Notes: generated from the sequence alone by a model not told the origin. A stretch of 64,000 nt of DNA from Lachnobacterium bovis DSM 14045 (GCF_900107245.1 NZ_FNPG01000012.1:36118-100117); one strand, 5' to 3'. Numbered from the stretch's first letter, positions 1-9,078 are shown. A program made the numbers and translations.

Positions 1-1
1 A

Positions 2-844
2 TACAGAAAGGTTGCTATTTTTGTTGAAAATATGGAGTATAACGACATCGATGACTTTGGTTACGATATCGTACTTGGCTTCAAGCAGAATGCTTTTAGA
101 CAAAAATTTGAAGTAGATGTAATTCCTGTCACTCCAGCTTTGCAACAACAGGAACGATATGATACTTATTTACTAAAGAATCAATATTGTGGAGCTTTTC
201 TTATTGGATTTGCCCTTCATGATGAATGGATGAAACAACTTGAAACAACAACAATGCCAACAGTACTACTAGATAACTTTATACCTGAGAACCCAACAGT
301 TGGTTATGTTGGTACAGACAGTAATGAGGGTATTGATATGGCTGTTAAATATCTACACAATTTAGGACATACAAATATAGCTTTTTTGAATGGTTCTCTC
401 CATTCTAAAGTATCTGACGATAGACAAACCGCTTTTGAAAACAGTATGAAAAAATGCGGACTCGTCCCACAAAAAAATCTAATGGCTCATGGTTTTTATG
501 TTGCCGATAGTGCAAAATACCATGTACCGGGCTTTTTATCTAATGGTGCAACTGCTATTATTTGTGGTAACGATTTAATAGCAAGTGGTGTAATTAATGA
601 ATGTAAAATGCGTGGTTTTAGAATACCTGAAGATATTAGTGTTATTGGTTTTGATGACATTCCTATTGCATCAACCACTGAACCAACTCTCTCTACTATC
701 CGTCAGGAACGTAATGAGTTAGGTCGCTGTGCTCTTGTTGCACTTCTTTCTTTAATTAACCACATTCCAATCAGTATTACTTTACTTAGACCACAATTAA
801 TTATTCGTGATTCTTCTGGATGTGCACCTGTCGAAAAAAAATAA
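2..844 (+). CDS. LacI/GalR-family transcriptional regulator, C-terminal part (5' cut by window edge)
   Basis: The reading frame is open from base 2, so the gene starts outside the window; the first internal ATG, at 32, lies inside the effector domain. What is visible is the periplasmic-binding-protein-like sugar-sensing domain, with the typical late motif of the family: a CGNDLIASGV helix followed by RIPEDISVIGFDD and a conserved TTIRQ-like stretch. The N-terminal helix-turn-helix is not in the window. Family members repress carbohydrate genes and release DNA when a sugar binds. The gene lies co-directionally upstream of a lipoprotein gene, with a CGCTT-N3-AAGCG inverted repeat between them. 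The effector cannot be deduced. Confidence 0.88.
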   Translation, partial: YRKVAIFVENMEYNDIDDFGYDIVLGFKQNAFRQKFEVDVIPVTPALQQQERYDTYLLKNQYCGAFLIGFALHDEWMKQLETTTMPTVLLDNFIPENPTVGYVGTDSNEGIDMAVKYLHNLGHTNIAFLNGSLHSKVSDDRQTAFENSMKKCGLVPQKNLMAHGFYVADSAKYHVPGFLSNGATAIICGNDLIASGVINECKMRGFRIPEDISVIGFDDIPIASTTEPTLSTIRQERNELGRCALVALLSLINHIPISITLLRPQLIIRDSSGCAPVEKK

Positions 845-859
845 ATATACAACTTTAAA

Positions 860-872
860 CGCTTTACAAGCG
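860..872. repeat. Short inverted repeat between LacI-type gene and lipoprotein gene
   Basis: CGCTT-TAC-AAGCG is a perfect 5-bp inverted repeat 20 bp ahead of a strong ribosome-binding site. It could be an operator of the LacI-type protein (these operators are palindromes) or a weak hairpin. No T-tract follows it, so a terminator is less likely. Confidence 0.3.
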
Positions 873-903
873 CCTAAAAATTGATAACTAAGGAGGTATC
901 ATT

Positions 904-3081
904 ATTATTTCACGAAAGAAATTAATACAACTGTTTGCTCCTATAGTTTTAACACTTTGTCTCTTGTTTAATACAACAGGTTGTTCAAAAGTAACTGAAT
1001 TGTTCTCATCTCAGGATAATGCTTATTATGATTCTCCAAAATTTTGGGAAGCTACAACTCCTGACCCAAAACAAAAAGGCTTGTACAAATTAGAGAATCC
1101 TTTTTTTGAAAACAAGCCTTATAACAATTTAGCTAATTTTGGAAACAACATACTTTTAATTGGGGAAGCTCGTTATGATTCAATTAAATCTGATCTTCCA
1201 TTATATTCTTTTGACATTTATGACCCTTGGGAAAATGAGATTAGTCAATCTTTAGATGCCAAAGATTTGTTATGTACAAAATATGAAATATCAGATGATC
1301 ACCTTTTATGTTTTAGTGGCAAAAACAAAACTTTATCTATTTATGATAAAGAATTATCTTTAGTTTACCGCTTGAAAATTAAGGATTTAATCGGAAAGGA
1401 AGATTATAAATCTTTTACATATTCTTTTAATAGTAGTAACGAAAAATTATTTGCCCTAAAAAAGGATGGTACTTTGTACACAATTACCTTGTCAGATAAA
1501 ATTCATCATAATAAGCTATTTAAATTTTTTGAAAAAAATGAAAGCTACAGTAACGCAAGTTACAAAAAAACAGATTCAAAGTACAGAGATTGCTATATCA
1601 TTGGCGATAATGAAGCTAAAAATAAATTCTTTGTTCGTGGCGTTAACACCAATTCATATCGTTATTCCTACGGTGTTTTTAACACAGCCAAAAATGCTTT
1701 AACAAATACCTACCCTGGAACAGCTTATTATAGAGGTGACTCATGCAACGAACATATAATTGTTCAGGTGGATTACAACAGAAATTATTGGAAATTCATT
1801 GACACCAAAGATAATACATCCAAATATTTTTATGCTAAAAATTGTGTAAAAGCAAAACCTTATGGCAACAATAATCTTATGCTACGCAGAGATATCGGAT
1901 ACGACCAGGCTGTAAAAAGACAAAACATTACTTCAGTATTTACTGCTTATTCTTCTTCTGGCAAAGCTATATCTTCAATCAAATTGGACTTTGGCAACGC
2001 CGAAAAAGGAAAAGAGAACTATTTATCAAAGGATCAGATTTACTTGGAAAAAAGCGGATGCTGTTTTATCCTAAAATACGACTTAAAAGGTAATCCTTTT
2101 ATTTATATTTGGAAAATTAATGCATCCTCACTAAAGCAAAACAACAATTCCGACACGAGCAATAGTGTTTCTAGTGACAGTAACAGCTCTGACGATAACT
2201 CTAACAGCGATTACACTATCGAGGATTTATCTTTTTTCGATAATCTATTAGATTTACAAAATTCAAAATCCAACGAAACCGGTGTAATCATCAACAATTT
2301 GATGGATAACAATACCTATAAATGGGATAGTTTATCAGAAGCCAGAAAATTTGCTGATAAAATAGAAAATGATTACGGTATTAAGGTGTTTATTGGGCCT
2401 CAAGTTCCCAAAAAAATCGATGTTTTTAGTGTCAAACAAAACTTAGATGCTGACGAGATAATGGAAAGTCTTGAATCATTAAATAAGATTCTTTCCTCTT
2501 ATCCTAAAGATTTTTTCAAACAACTTTGTTTTTCTGACATCTATGGCATCAGGATTTATATCGCTAACTCAATAGGTTCAAAGCACGACAACACGATTGC
2601 CGATCCAAGTGGTTTTGTTAATACCATTGATTCTTATCTTGTTATGGTCCTAGATTCATCCTACAGCTGGGATTGGCCATACACCGTCAACCATGAGTTT
2701 TCTCATATGATTGACCGAAAACTTGAATTTGAGCATTCCTATAATCCATCATTAACCTATAATGAGGAAGAGTGGAACAAGTATAATCCAGCTGGTTTTG
2801 AATATCTACAGACATACAATAATTACTCTAAAAGTAAAGGATATTCAAAAAATCCAAAATACTTTATTGATAGTTACGGAACAACTTTTGCAACCGAAGA
2901 TAGAGCTGAAATATTCGGATCTGCTATGGCTTATCATTTGAATGGCTCAAACAAGCAATATTTTGCTCAAAATAGCCCTATTAGAGCTAAGATGGAATAC
3001 TATTGTCAATGTATACGACAAGGATTTCCTTCGTCAAATTGGGATAAAGTAATGCCATGGGAAAGATGTTTAAACGAATAG
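904..3081 (+). CDS. Lipoprotein with C-terminal HExxH zinc-metalloprotease domain, probable ATT start
   Basis: The frame encodes a basic n-region (SRKKL), a hydrophobic core and a Cys after NTTG, i.e. a lipoprotein signal. The only standard-type start in frame, TTG at 964, falls inside that hydrophobic core and has no ribosome-binding site. AGGAGG at 891-896 sits 7 bases before ATT at 904 (more ATT codons at 901 and 907), so an ATT start is the best fit. Residues up to about 400 look beta-rich; an Asn/Ser/Asp linker at about 2140-2210 leads to the C-terminal domain with HEFSH (2692-2706) and a downstream TEDRAE whose Glu (2908) may be the third zinc ligand. The substrate is unknown. A strong hairpin terminator follows. 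Confidence 0.72.
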   Translation: MISRKKLIQLFAPIVLTLCLLFNTTGCSKVTELFSSQDNAYYDSPKFWEATTPDPKQKGLYKLENPFFENKPYNNLANFGNNILLIGEARYDSIKSDLPLYSFDIYDPWENEISQSLDAKDLLCTKYEISDDHLLCFSGKNKTLSIYDKELSLVYRLKIKDLIGKEDYKSFTYSFNSSNEKLFALKKDGTLYTITLSDKIHHNKLFKFFEKNESYSNASYKKTDSKYRDCYIIGDNEAKNKFFVRGVNTNSYRYSYGVFNTAKNALTNTYPGTAYYRGDSCNEHIIVQVDYNRNYWKFIDTKDNTSKYFYAKNCVKAKPYGNNNLMLRRDIGYDQAVKRQNITSVFTAYSSSGKAISSIKLDFGNAEKGKENYLSKDQIYLEKSGCCFILKYDLKGNPFIYIWKINASSLKQNNNSDTSNSVSSDSNSSDDNSNSDYTIEDLSFFDNLLDLQNSKSNETGVIINNLMDNNTYKWDSLSEARKFADKIENDYGIKVFIGPQVPKKIDVFSVKQNLDADEIMESLESLNKILSSYPKDFFKQLCFSDIYGIRIYIANSIGSKHDNTIADPSGFVNTIDSYLVMVLDSSYSWDWPYTVNHEFSHMIDRKLEFEHSYNPSLTYNEEEWNKYNPAGFEYLQTYNNYSKSKGYSKNPKYFIDSYGTTFATEDRAEIFGSAMAYHLNGSNKQYFAQNSPIRAKMEYYCQCIRQGFPSSNWDKVMPWERCLNE

Positions 3082-3100
3082 ATAAGTAAAGAATAAAATT

Positions 3101-3164
3101 CCTTATTGCTTAACAAACCAACCGCAAGTAGGTGAATGGTTCTGTTATGGCAATAAGGATTTTT
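3101..3164 (+). terminator. Rho-independent terminator after the metalloprotease lipoprotein
   Basis: CCTTATTGC pairs with GCAATAAGG across an inner, partly paired arm, and a T run follows at once. Confidence 0.8.
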
Positions 3165-3169
3165 TATAC

Positions 3170-3199
3170 AAAAAAATCCATAATCTTACGATTATAGAT
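3170..3199 (-). terminator. Terminator of the tRNA-Tyr/tRNA-Leu transcript
   Basis: On the minus strand ATCTATAATC pairs with GATTATGGAT around a GTAA loop, followed by seven T residues, just past the tRNA-Leu 3' end. Confidence 0.75.
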
Positions 3200-3206
3200 T
3201 CAATCA

Positions 3207-3290
3207 TGCCGGCGACCGGAATCGAACCGGTACTGTGTCGCCACAACAGGATTTTAAGTCCTGCGCGTCTGCCAGTTCCGCCACGCCGGC
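3207..3290 (-). tRNA. tRNA-Leu (anticodon TAA)
   Basis: The acceptor arms GCCGGCG and CGCCGGC pair, with discriminator A at 3207. The anticodon arm CAGGA-CTTAAAA-TCCTG gives anticodon TAA. It has the long variable arm of a class II tRNA and a GGTTCGATTCC T-arm. The CCA end is not encoded, so it depends on the CCA-adding enzyme encoded at 10665-12011. It is co-transcribed with the upstream tRNA-Tyr. Confidence 0.96.
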
Positions 3291-3329
3291 ACGTTATTTA
3301 TATATAACAAGAGAGATTTGATAAATTAA

Positions 3330-3411
3330 TGGGCAGTGGTGGATTCGAACCACCGAAGCAATTTGCAGCAGATTTACAGTCTGTCCCCTTTGGCCACTCG
3401 GGAAACTGCCC
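3330..3411 (-). tRNA. tRNA-Tyr (anticodon GTA)
   Basis: GGGCAGT and ACTGCCC form the acceptor stem with discriminator A at 3330. The anticodon loop CTGTAAA gives GTA. The class II variable arm and the GGTTCGAATCC T-arm fit bacterial tRNA-Tyr. CCA is not encoded. Confidence 0.96.
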
Positions 3412-3445
3412 ATTCGGTCATCAAGATTTCTCCTGACAAGATAGA

Positions 3446-3474
3446 AGTATATCACCTTTAATCATAAAATGCAA
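3446..3474 (-). promoter_or_regulatory. Sigma-A promoter of the tRNA operon
   Basis: TTGCAT (3474-3469) and TATACT (3451-3446) are separated by exactly 17 nt, about 35 nt upstream of tRNA-Tyr. Confidence 0.75.
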
Positions 3475-3651
3475 GTACTTTTTTCAATTTTTTTCTTTTT
3501 TTTAATTTTTACGGAATTATGATTTTTATTCTGCTTTTTTCTGTTTTATATAAAAACTATACCTCAGCCTAAGCCATACAGATTTAGCTAAATAATAATG
3601 ACTTCTCTTTTAATATTTTAGACAGATAATAGTAGCTCCTTTTCTATGCAA

Positions 3652-3745
3652 AAAAAAGACAGCGAACGCTGCCTTTTTAGGAGAAGGTATTTTTACTATG
3701 GGGTATAGCAAAAACTATATATAATGTATTGGGGGGTTTTTACAG
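3652..3745 (-). ncRNA. Candidate small RNA with UC-rich loops
   Basis: A TTGACA -35 box (3781-3776) with AT-rich -10 choices 18-19 nt away (around 3751-3757) would start a transcript near 3744. It would end at a GGCAGCG-TT-CGCTGTC hairpin followed by eight T (minus strand). The roughly 90-nt product has no start codon with a ribosome-binding site. It carries a CCCCCC run and an ACCTTCTCCT stretch complementary to ribosome-binding sites, features seen in Firmicutes antisense sRNAs. The hairpin could instead be a second terminator behind ftsH. Confidence 0.4.
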
Positions 3746-3900
3746 GTATTATAATACCATCTTTAGATACAAAAGTGTCAACAAAATTACACTTATTTTT
3801 TACTTTTTTTTGTGCATATTCACTTATTTTTCACAGTTTTTATATTTCTCAAAAAACTACTGTTTTTTTCGTATTTTTTTCTGCGATTTTTTACAATTTA

Positions 3901-3942
3901 TAAAAAAAGCTCAACCAATAGATAATAATCTATCAGTTGAGC
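3901..3942 (-). terminator. Terminator of the ftsH operon
   Basis: GCTCAACTGATAG pairs with CTATTGGTTGAGC on the minus strand and is followed by seven T residues, 44 nt beyond the ftsH stop. Confidence 0.85.
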
Positions 3943-3985
3943 CTCTAATTCCATTATGATTAAATATAATCATAATCCAATCTAA

Positions 3986-6037
3986 TTATGATCTAATTAA
4001 ATCATCAAATCCACTCATATCATAATCTGAATCACTGGTATCGTTTGAACAATTTGAGCCGTCTGTATGCTTAGCATTACCTGCGTCGTCTTTTTTATTG
4101 ATATTACTTGAATCATTTGTAGCATTTCCATCTTTGTTTAATTCAATTTTAAATGAATTGCTATCTTTTAATTCTGCATCTACAACATCGTCATCGAATA
4201 ATGCTTCAAACTCTTTGCGTGAAATCTTTTCTTTCTTCAAAAGAAGAGCTGCACATCTTTCTAAGACATCCATATTTTCGTTAATAATCTGAACTGCACG
4301 CTCATGTGCTTTATCAATTATAACTTTAACTTCTCTATCAATTTCTTCGGCAACGCCTTCGCTATAGCCTCTAGAACGTCCAAATTCATTGCCAATAAAG
4401 ACTTCTTCATCATCGTTGTCATAGCATACTAACCCAAGCTTATCTGACATTCCAAAACGTTTAATCATTGCTTTCGCCATTCTTGTTGCCTGTTTAATAT
4501 CTTGAGAAGCACCTGTTGTGATATCATCGAAGATTATTTCTTCTGCAACACGTCCTCCTAAATCAACGATAATCTCTTGGAACATTTTACCTTTGGTATT
4601 AAACATTTCATCTTTTTCAGGAAGAGGCATTGTATAACCCGCTGCTCCTTGTCCTGTTGGAATAATTGAAACTGAATAAACTGGTCCAACATCTGGCAAA
4701 ACATGGAACAATATTGCATGTCCAGCTTCATGATATGCTGTAATTTTTTTCTCTTTTTCAGAAATGATTTTACTACGCTTTTCTTTTCCTAAACCTACTT
4801 TTATGAAAGCTTTTTTGATATCTTCTTGCATAATAAACGCTCTATCATATTTAGCTGCAAGAATTGCTGCTTCGTTCAATAAGTTTTCAAGATCCGCACC
4901 TGTAAAACCAGCTGTTGTCTGAGCAATCTGTTTTAAATCAACATCATCACTCAAAGGTTTATTTTTAGCATGTACTTCTAGAATTTCTTCACGACCACCT
5001 ACATCAGGACTTCCGACATATACTTTTCTATCAAAACGACCTGGACGCATGATAGCTGGATCCAAAATATCTACACGGTTGGTTGCCGCCATTACGATGA
5101 TTCCTTCATTAACTCCAAAACCATCCATCTCTACAAGCATCTGGTTAAGAGTCTGTTCTCTTTCATCATGGCCACCACCCATTCCAGCTCCACGTTTACG
5201 AGCAACTGCATCAATTTCATCTATAAAAACAATACATGGTGCATTTTTCTTCGCATCTTCAAATAAATCTCTAACACGCGATGCACCAACACCAACAAAC
5301 ATCTCTACAAAATCAGAACCGGAAATACTAAAGAAAGGTACTCCTGCCTCTCCTGCAATAGCTTTTCCTAATAATGTCTTACCTGTTCCCGGAGGTCCTA
5401 CTAAAAGGATTCCTTTAGGAATTCTTGCACCAAGTCTTGTATATTTCTTAGGTGCTTTTAGGAAATCCACGATTTCTTCAACTTCTTCTTTTTCTTCCTT
5501 CAATCCGGCTACATCATTAAAAGTAATATGGTTATTTTCTTTTGTTGAAAGTCTAGCACGACTTTTTCCAAAATTCATCATTCTACCACCGCTACTATTA
5601 TTTGCTGAATTGCTATTTGACATAAGTAGTCCAACACATACAATCAATACGCCTATAAGGATAATAGGTAAATATTTTAGAAATACGTCTTCTCGCTTCA
5701 CATCAGACACATGATAATTTTTAAAGTTATAATCATTAATTATCTGCTGCTCAACGTTAATATTTGAAGAATAAAGTACTCTATGCTCTCCTCCCTCAAA
5801 AACGACTTCTATTTTACCTGTTGGAACCTGCTCATTTTGAACAATTGTTACCTCTTTAATTCTATTGTTCTTATTTGCATTACCCTTTACTGTTTCTTTG
5901 ATTTCTTTTCTAAATTCTTCACGAGTATATGTATTTGTCACTGTATTGCCTGTCCACCAATACCAAATGCCAAACAATAATAGCAATACCATAAAATATA
6001 CTCCAAGCCCCTGAAATCTGTTCATTTTCTTATTCAA
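3986..6037 (-). CDS. ftsH: ATP-dependent zinc metalloprotease FtsH
   Basis: Membrane-anchored AAA+ protease that degrades unfolded or regulatory membrane and cytosolic proteins. Two membrane segments (about 11-28 and 121-140) flank a small extracytoplasmic domain. The AAA module has Walker A GPPGTGKT (214-221), Walker B FIDEID (271-276) and the second region of homology ending RPGRFDR. The peptidase has HEAGH (436-440) and the TTGASQDI segment that supplies the third zinc ligand. The 683-residue length is normal, but the last 60 or so residues form an Asp/Ser/Asn-rich tail. It is the last gene of tilS-hpt-ftsH and is closed by its own terminator. Confidence 0.97.
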   Translation of the reverse strand: MNKKMNRFQGLGVYFMVLLLLFGIWYWWTGNTVTNTYTREEFRKEIKETVKGNANKNNRIKEVTIVQNEQVPTGKIEVVFEGGEHRVLYSSNINVEQQIINDYNFKNYHVSDVKREDVFLKYLPIILIGVLIVCVGLLMSNSNSANNSSGGRMMNFGKSRARLSTKENNHITFNDVAGLKEEKEEVEEIVDFLKAPKKYTRLGARIPKGILLVGPPGTGKTLLGKAIAGEAGVPFFSISGSDFVEMFVGVGASRVRDLFEDAKKNAPCIVFIDEIDAVARKRGAGMGGGHDEREQTLNQMLVEMDGFGVNEGIIVMAATNRVDILDPAIMRPGRFDRKVYVGSPDVGGREEILEVHAKNKPLSDDVDLKQIAQTTAGFTGADLENLLNEAAILAAKYDRAFIMQEDIKKAFIKVGLGKEKRSKIISEKEKKITAYHEAGHAILFHVLPDVGPVYSVSIIPTGQGAAGYTMPLPEKDEMFNTKGKMFQEIIVDLGGRVAEEIIFDDITTGASQDIKQATRMAKAMIKRFGMSDKLGLVCYDNDDEEVFIGNEFGRSRGYSEGVAEEIDREVKVIIDKAHERAVQIINENMDVLERCAALLLKKEKISRKEFEALFDDDVVDAELKDSNSFKIELNKDGNATNDSSNINKKDDAGNAKHTDGSNCSNDTSDSDYDMSGFDDLIRS

Positions 6038-6070
6038 CTTATCCCTCCTCCTTTACATTTTTATCTAAAA

Positions 6071-6610
6071 TTACTCTATATCTTCTACAAAACCAATATA
6101 TGGTAAATTTCGATATCTCTGATCAAAATCAAGACCATATCCAACTACAAATTTATCTGGAATAACAAATCCTGTATAGTCTACATTTACATCATCAACA
6201 ACACGTCTATCTGGTTTATCTAATAAAGTACAAAGTGTTAATGTCTTAGGATTTCTACTTTCAAATAATTTTAGTAATCGACTTAATGTATTTCCTGAAT
6301 CTATAATATCTTCAACAATAATTACGTTTTCACCTTCAACAGATTCTTCTAAATCTTTCTTTACATTGATTACACCCGAAGATTTAGTTGCTGCTCCATA
6401 ACTAGAAACAGTCATAAAGTCAATAGTCATTGGTAATTCTATTCTTTTTGCTAATTCTGTTGTAAAGAAAATAGAACCTTTCAAAATACATACCAAAAAT
6501 ACTGACTCACCTTTAAATTTTTCTGTGATTTCTGCACCTATTTCAGCAATTCTTTTATTTAATTGCTCTTCTGTTAAATATACTGAAATATTATGTTTAG
6601 TTGTATCCAT
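6071..6610 (-). CDS. hpt: Hypoxanthine phosphoribosyltransferase
   Basis: Purine salvage enzyme converting hypoxanthine or guanine plus PRPP to IMP or GMP in the cytosol. The PRPP-binding motif VIIVEDIIDSGNTL is complete, and a KGSIFF loop lies N-terminal to it. The ATG at 6610 is preferred because GGAGG lies 8 nt upstream, inside the end of tilS; a longer frame from 6640 would overlap tilS further and has no such site. The stop of tilS and this start are 1 nt apart, implying translational coupling. The product is 179 residues, usual for the family. The order tilS-hpt-ftsH is conserved in Firmicutes. Confidence 0.95.
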   Translation of the reverse strand: MDTTKHNISVYLTEEQLNKRIAEIGAEITEKFKGESVFLVCILKGSIFFTTELAKRIELPMTIDFMTVSSYGAATKSSGVINVKKDLEESVEGENVIIVEDIIDSGNTLSRLLKLFESRNPKTLTLCTLLDKPDRRVVDDVNVDYTGFVIPDKFVVGYGLDFDQRYRNLPYIGFVEDIE

Positions 6611-6611
6611 T

Positions 6612-8105
6612 TTAATTTCCTCCGTTATATTGAATTTCAAGAATACTTTCGGTCATATCAGAAATCCTATATGAATATCCTATTCTCATTCCTACTATCC
6701 ATATTATTTCTGAATCTTGTGTCAACAATGGAATGTGGTCTCTTTCACTAGCTAAAACTTTCTCATCAATAAAATATGATTTTAGCTTTTTATGGTGTCC
6801 ATCTGAATCGCTAACAATAAAATCGCCACTTCTTCTATTGCGAATTTGAAAGCCTTTTTTTATCTTATCATAATCTAAGTATTTAGTATACTTTTTTTTA
6901 ATAAGGTCCTCGGGATTAACAGATGCATGTAACAATCGAACGCTGAAATAGCTTTTCGTTCCATCATTCAAAGAAATAATAAGTTTCTCTCCATCTACTA
7001 ACTCCTCAAGTTTTTCAAAAAAATCAGATTTTATCTCTATAACATTCCTTACGTCTTTATAATCGACATTTTTCTTGTTTTCTTTCACTTTATTTTTCAA
7101 AAAAACTTTTATCGTTTCATATGACACTACAGCTTGAATATTATAAGGCAACAAAACCTTACGCCCTGTCTGCTTATTTATCAAATCAAGTACTGCCATC
7201 ACATGCTTGTTAGTTATATCTTTTTTCTTTTTGGCACAAGAAATAATAGTAGTTCTAATTACTTCCTTTGCTATCGCTATATCGCACTCCGACAGTTTAT
7301 TGATATTAATATTATAAACTTCATTGCCATGTTTATCATGTTCTATCGAGACTATTTTTTTATACTCTCTATCTGCTTCCTTCCTAAAATAATTACGAAT
7401 TTCACGCAATTTATTTGCTGTCTCGTTTATATGTAAAACAGCTTGATTATTTATTTGATTCAATTGCGGCAAAATATTTTTTCTAATACGATTTCTGTCA
7501 TATTGAATATCACTATTGGTAGAATCCGTGCAAAAGTCCTGATTCTTTTCTGCCAAAAATCGTTCAATTTCCGCTCTGCTTACGCCCAATAGAGGTCTGA
7601 TATAGTACACATTTTTGCTGACATGTCGGATTGGTTCTATTCCACACACACCGTCAATTCCTGTTCCTCTTGCCATCTGAAACAATATTGTTTCTGTATT
7701 ATCTTCTAAATGATGTGCAATCGCAATTTTTACGGAGTCTGATTTTTCTGCACGCGAAAATGCCACCTTTTTGAACTTTTCATAACGCAAAATTCGTGCA
7801 GCTTCTTCCTCACCCAAGCCATGAGACTTTGCATAATTTATTACATCAACATGAAAAATATTAATTGGTATTTCTAGATTTTTGCATAATTTTTCCACAA
7901 ACCTTGCGTCAGATAAGCTCTGTTCTCCACGAATTCCATGTTCTACGTGGACAACTTCTAAATAAAATGACAAACTCTTTTTAAGTTCATTTAAAATCAA
8001 TAACATAGCAACAGAATCTGCCCCACCAGAAACTGCCGCAATAATCCTATCATCTTTCCCTATCAACCCATTTGGGATTATATATTTTTTTATTTTATTT
8101 ATCAT
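6612..8105 (-). CDS. tilS: tRNA(Ile)-lysidine synthase TilS
   Basis: Modifies C34 of tRNA-Ile(CAU) to lysidine using ATP and lysine, so that AUA is read as isoleucine. The N-type ATP-pyrophosphatase P-loop SGGADS is at residues 26-31, followed by HVEHGIRG and the AHHLEDNTET motif. The C-terminal TilS substrate-binding domain includes a FQIRNRRSGDFI segment. At 497 residues it belongs to the longer TilS form. It lies 5 nt downstream of the divIC-like gene and is coupled to hpt, in an essential translation/division block. Confidence 0.95.
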   Translation of the reverse strand: MINKIKKYIIPNGLIGKDDRIIAAVSGGADSVAMLLILNELKKSLSFYLEVVHVEHGIRGEQSLSDARFVEKLCKNLEIPINIFHVDVINYAKSHGLGEEEAARILRYEKFKKVAFSRAEKSDSVKIAIAHHLEDNTETILFQMARGTGIDGVCGIEPIRHVSKNVYYIRPLLGVSRAEIERFLAEKNQDFCTDSTNSDIQYDRNRIRKNILPQLNQINNQAVLHINETANKLREIRNYFRKEADREYKKIVSIEHDKHGNEVYNININKLSECDIAIAKEVIRTTIISCAKKKKDITNKHVMAVLDLINKQTGRKVLLPYNIQAVVSYETIKVFLKNKVKENKKNVDYKDVRNVIEIKSDFFEKLEELVDGEKLIISLNDGTKSYFSVRLLHASVNPEDLIKKKYTKYLDYDKIKKGFQIRNRRSGDFIVSDSDGHHKKLKSYFIDEKVLASERDHIPLLTQDSEIIWIVGMRIGYSYRISDMTESILEIQYNGGN

Positions 8106-8110
8106 AAAAA

Positions 8111-8407
8111 TTATTTACTTTCTTCCTTAAAAATAATTTCATTATCGTTAGCTAACCCAAGTTTGGATTTTGCAGTATTTTCTATATATTCTTTAGACTT
8201 AGTATATTCTTCGTACTTTTTAATCTGTTTGGTTCTTTGTTTCTCATTTTTAATTTTCTTTTTTAAATTCTTCTGTTCCTGTACATACTCTTTATTCTGT
8301 TTTTTCATTGAGTAAACATTGTACGACATTGCACCAACAAATACGACCGCTATAACACCTGCAATAGCAAATATTTTCGTGTTTCTTACTTTTCGTCTAA
8401 TTTTCAT
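8111..8407 (-). CDS. DivIC/FtsB-type septum formation initiator
   Basis: A 98-residue protein with a basic N-terminus, one transmembrane segment (about residues 12-30) and a long Lys/Glu/Gln-rich coiled coil (about 32-75), ending with an EYIENTAKSKLGLA segment typical of the DivIC/FtsB family. These bitopic proteins join the division complex with FtsL and FtsQ/DivIB. It sits 14 nt after the S4-domain gene. In spore formers yabP and yabQ often lie just upstream and spoIIE just downstream; neither is present here. Confidence 0.85.
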   Translation of the reverse strand: MKIRRKVRNTKIFAIAGVIAVVFVGAMSYNVYSMKKQNKEYVQEQKNLKKKIKNEKQRTKQIKKYEEYTKSKEYIENTAKSKLGLANDNEIIFKEESK

Positions 8408-8421
8408 ATTCTATCTACCCC

Positions 8422-8661
8422 TTATACATATTCAAATAAATCCTTTGCCTGTTCCTTTTTTGTTGTATCCTGGATATCTAATACTCTTACTTTTACTGTC
8501 TTTTGTCCAAACGCAATCTCAATTATGTCACCTACTTTTACTTTAACAGAAGCTTTTGCCGGTTTACCATTAACCATAACTCTACCCGCATCACATGCTT
8601 CATTTGCAACTGTACGTCTTTTTATTAAACGTGATACCTTTAAAAACTTATCTAATCGCAT
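8422..8661 (-). CDS. S4-domain RNA-binding protein (RqcP/YabO-like)
   Basis: A 79-residue single S4 domain: RLDKFLKVSRLIKRRTVANE at the N-terminus and the GRVMVNGKPAKAS core. RqcP/YabO proteins bind stalled 50S subunits together with RqcH in ribosome quality control; the related Hsp15 does a similar job in Gram-negatives. The position between hup and divIC is the conserved YabO locus of Firmicutes. It is separated from hup by a terminator, so it probably has its own promoter in the interval 8662-8735. Confidence 0.85.
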   Translation of the reverse strand: MRLDKFLKVSRLIKRRTVANEACDAGRVMVNGKPAKASVKVKVGDIIEIAFGQKTVKVRVLDIQDTTKKEQAKDLFEYV

Positions 8662-8734
8662 TCTATCCTCTCCTTAAGTATAACACTTTTCCGTTTTAAA
8701 TAATTATTTTTTACAAATATATTTTTTCTTATAG

Positions 8735-8765
8735 AAAAAAGTGGAACGCTCCAATTGCGTCCCAC
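8735..8765 (-). terminator. Terminator of hup
   Basis: On the minus strand GTGGGACGC pairs with GCGTTCCAC (one G-T pair) around a 7-nt loop, followed by a run of six T. Confidence 0.85.
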
Positions 8766-8802
8766 CATAATTCTATAAATATAACACTCTAATTATTCGA
8801 TA

Positions 8803-9078
8803 TTAGTTATTAACTTGCTCTTTTAAACTTTTACCTGGTTTAAATTTAGGTGCTTTTGATGCAGGAATTTGCATTTCTTCTTTAGTCTGTGGATTTCTAC
8901 CCATTCTTGCAGCTCTTTCTACAACTTCGAATGTACCAAATCCAACTAATTGGATTTTTTCACCCTTCTGTAATTCTTCTACAACAACCTCCTGAAATGC
9001 TCTTAAAGCGTTTTCAGCGTCCTTTTTAGATAACATAGCTTTATCTGCCATTGCTGCAACTAATTCTGTTCTGTTCAT
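8803..9078 (-). CDS. hup: HU-family DNA-binding protein
   Basis: A 91-residue nucleoid protein. The N-terminal helices begin MNRTELVAAMADKA. The beta-arm region has the signature GFGTFEVVERAARMGRNPQT, and the end reads PGKSLKEQV. It binds DNA as a dimer without strict sequence specificity and bends it. A GGAGG site lies 8 nt before the ATG. The gene is monocistronic: it has its own promoter (9144-9172) and terminator. Confidence 0.97.
   Translation of the reverse strand: MNRTELVAAMADKAMLSKKDAENALRAFQEVVVEELQKGEKIQLVGFGTFEVVERAARMGRNPQTKEEMQIPASKAPKFKPGKSLKEQVNN

Noticed and set aside
3729..3959. 76-codon open frame on the plus strand after the tRNAs
   Set aside because: Phe/Tyr-rich product of AT-rich DNA, no ribosome-binding site, and it runs through the ftsH terminator.
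5049..5714. 221-codon plus-strand frame opposite ftsH
   Set aside because: A long shadow frame of the conserved AAA domain; the ftsH motifs on the other strand are decisive.
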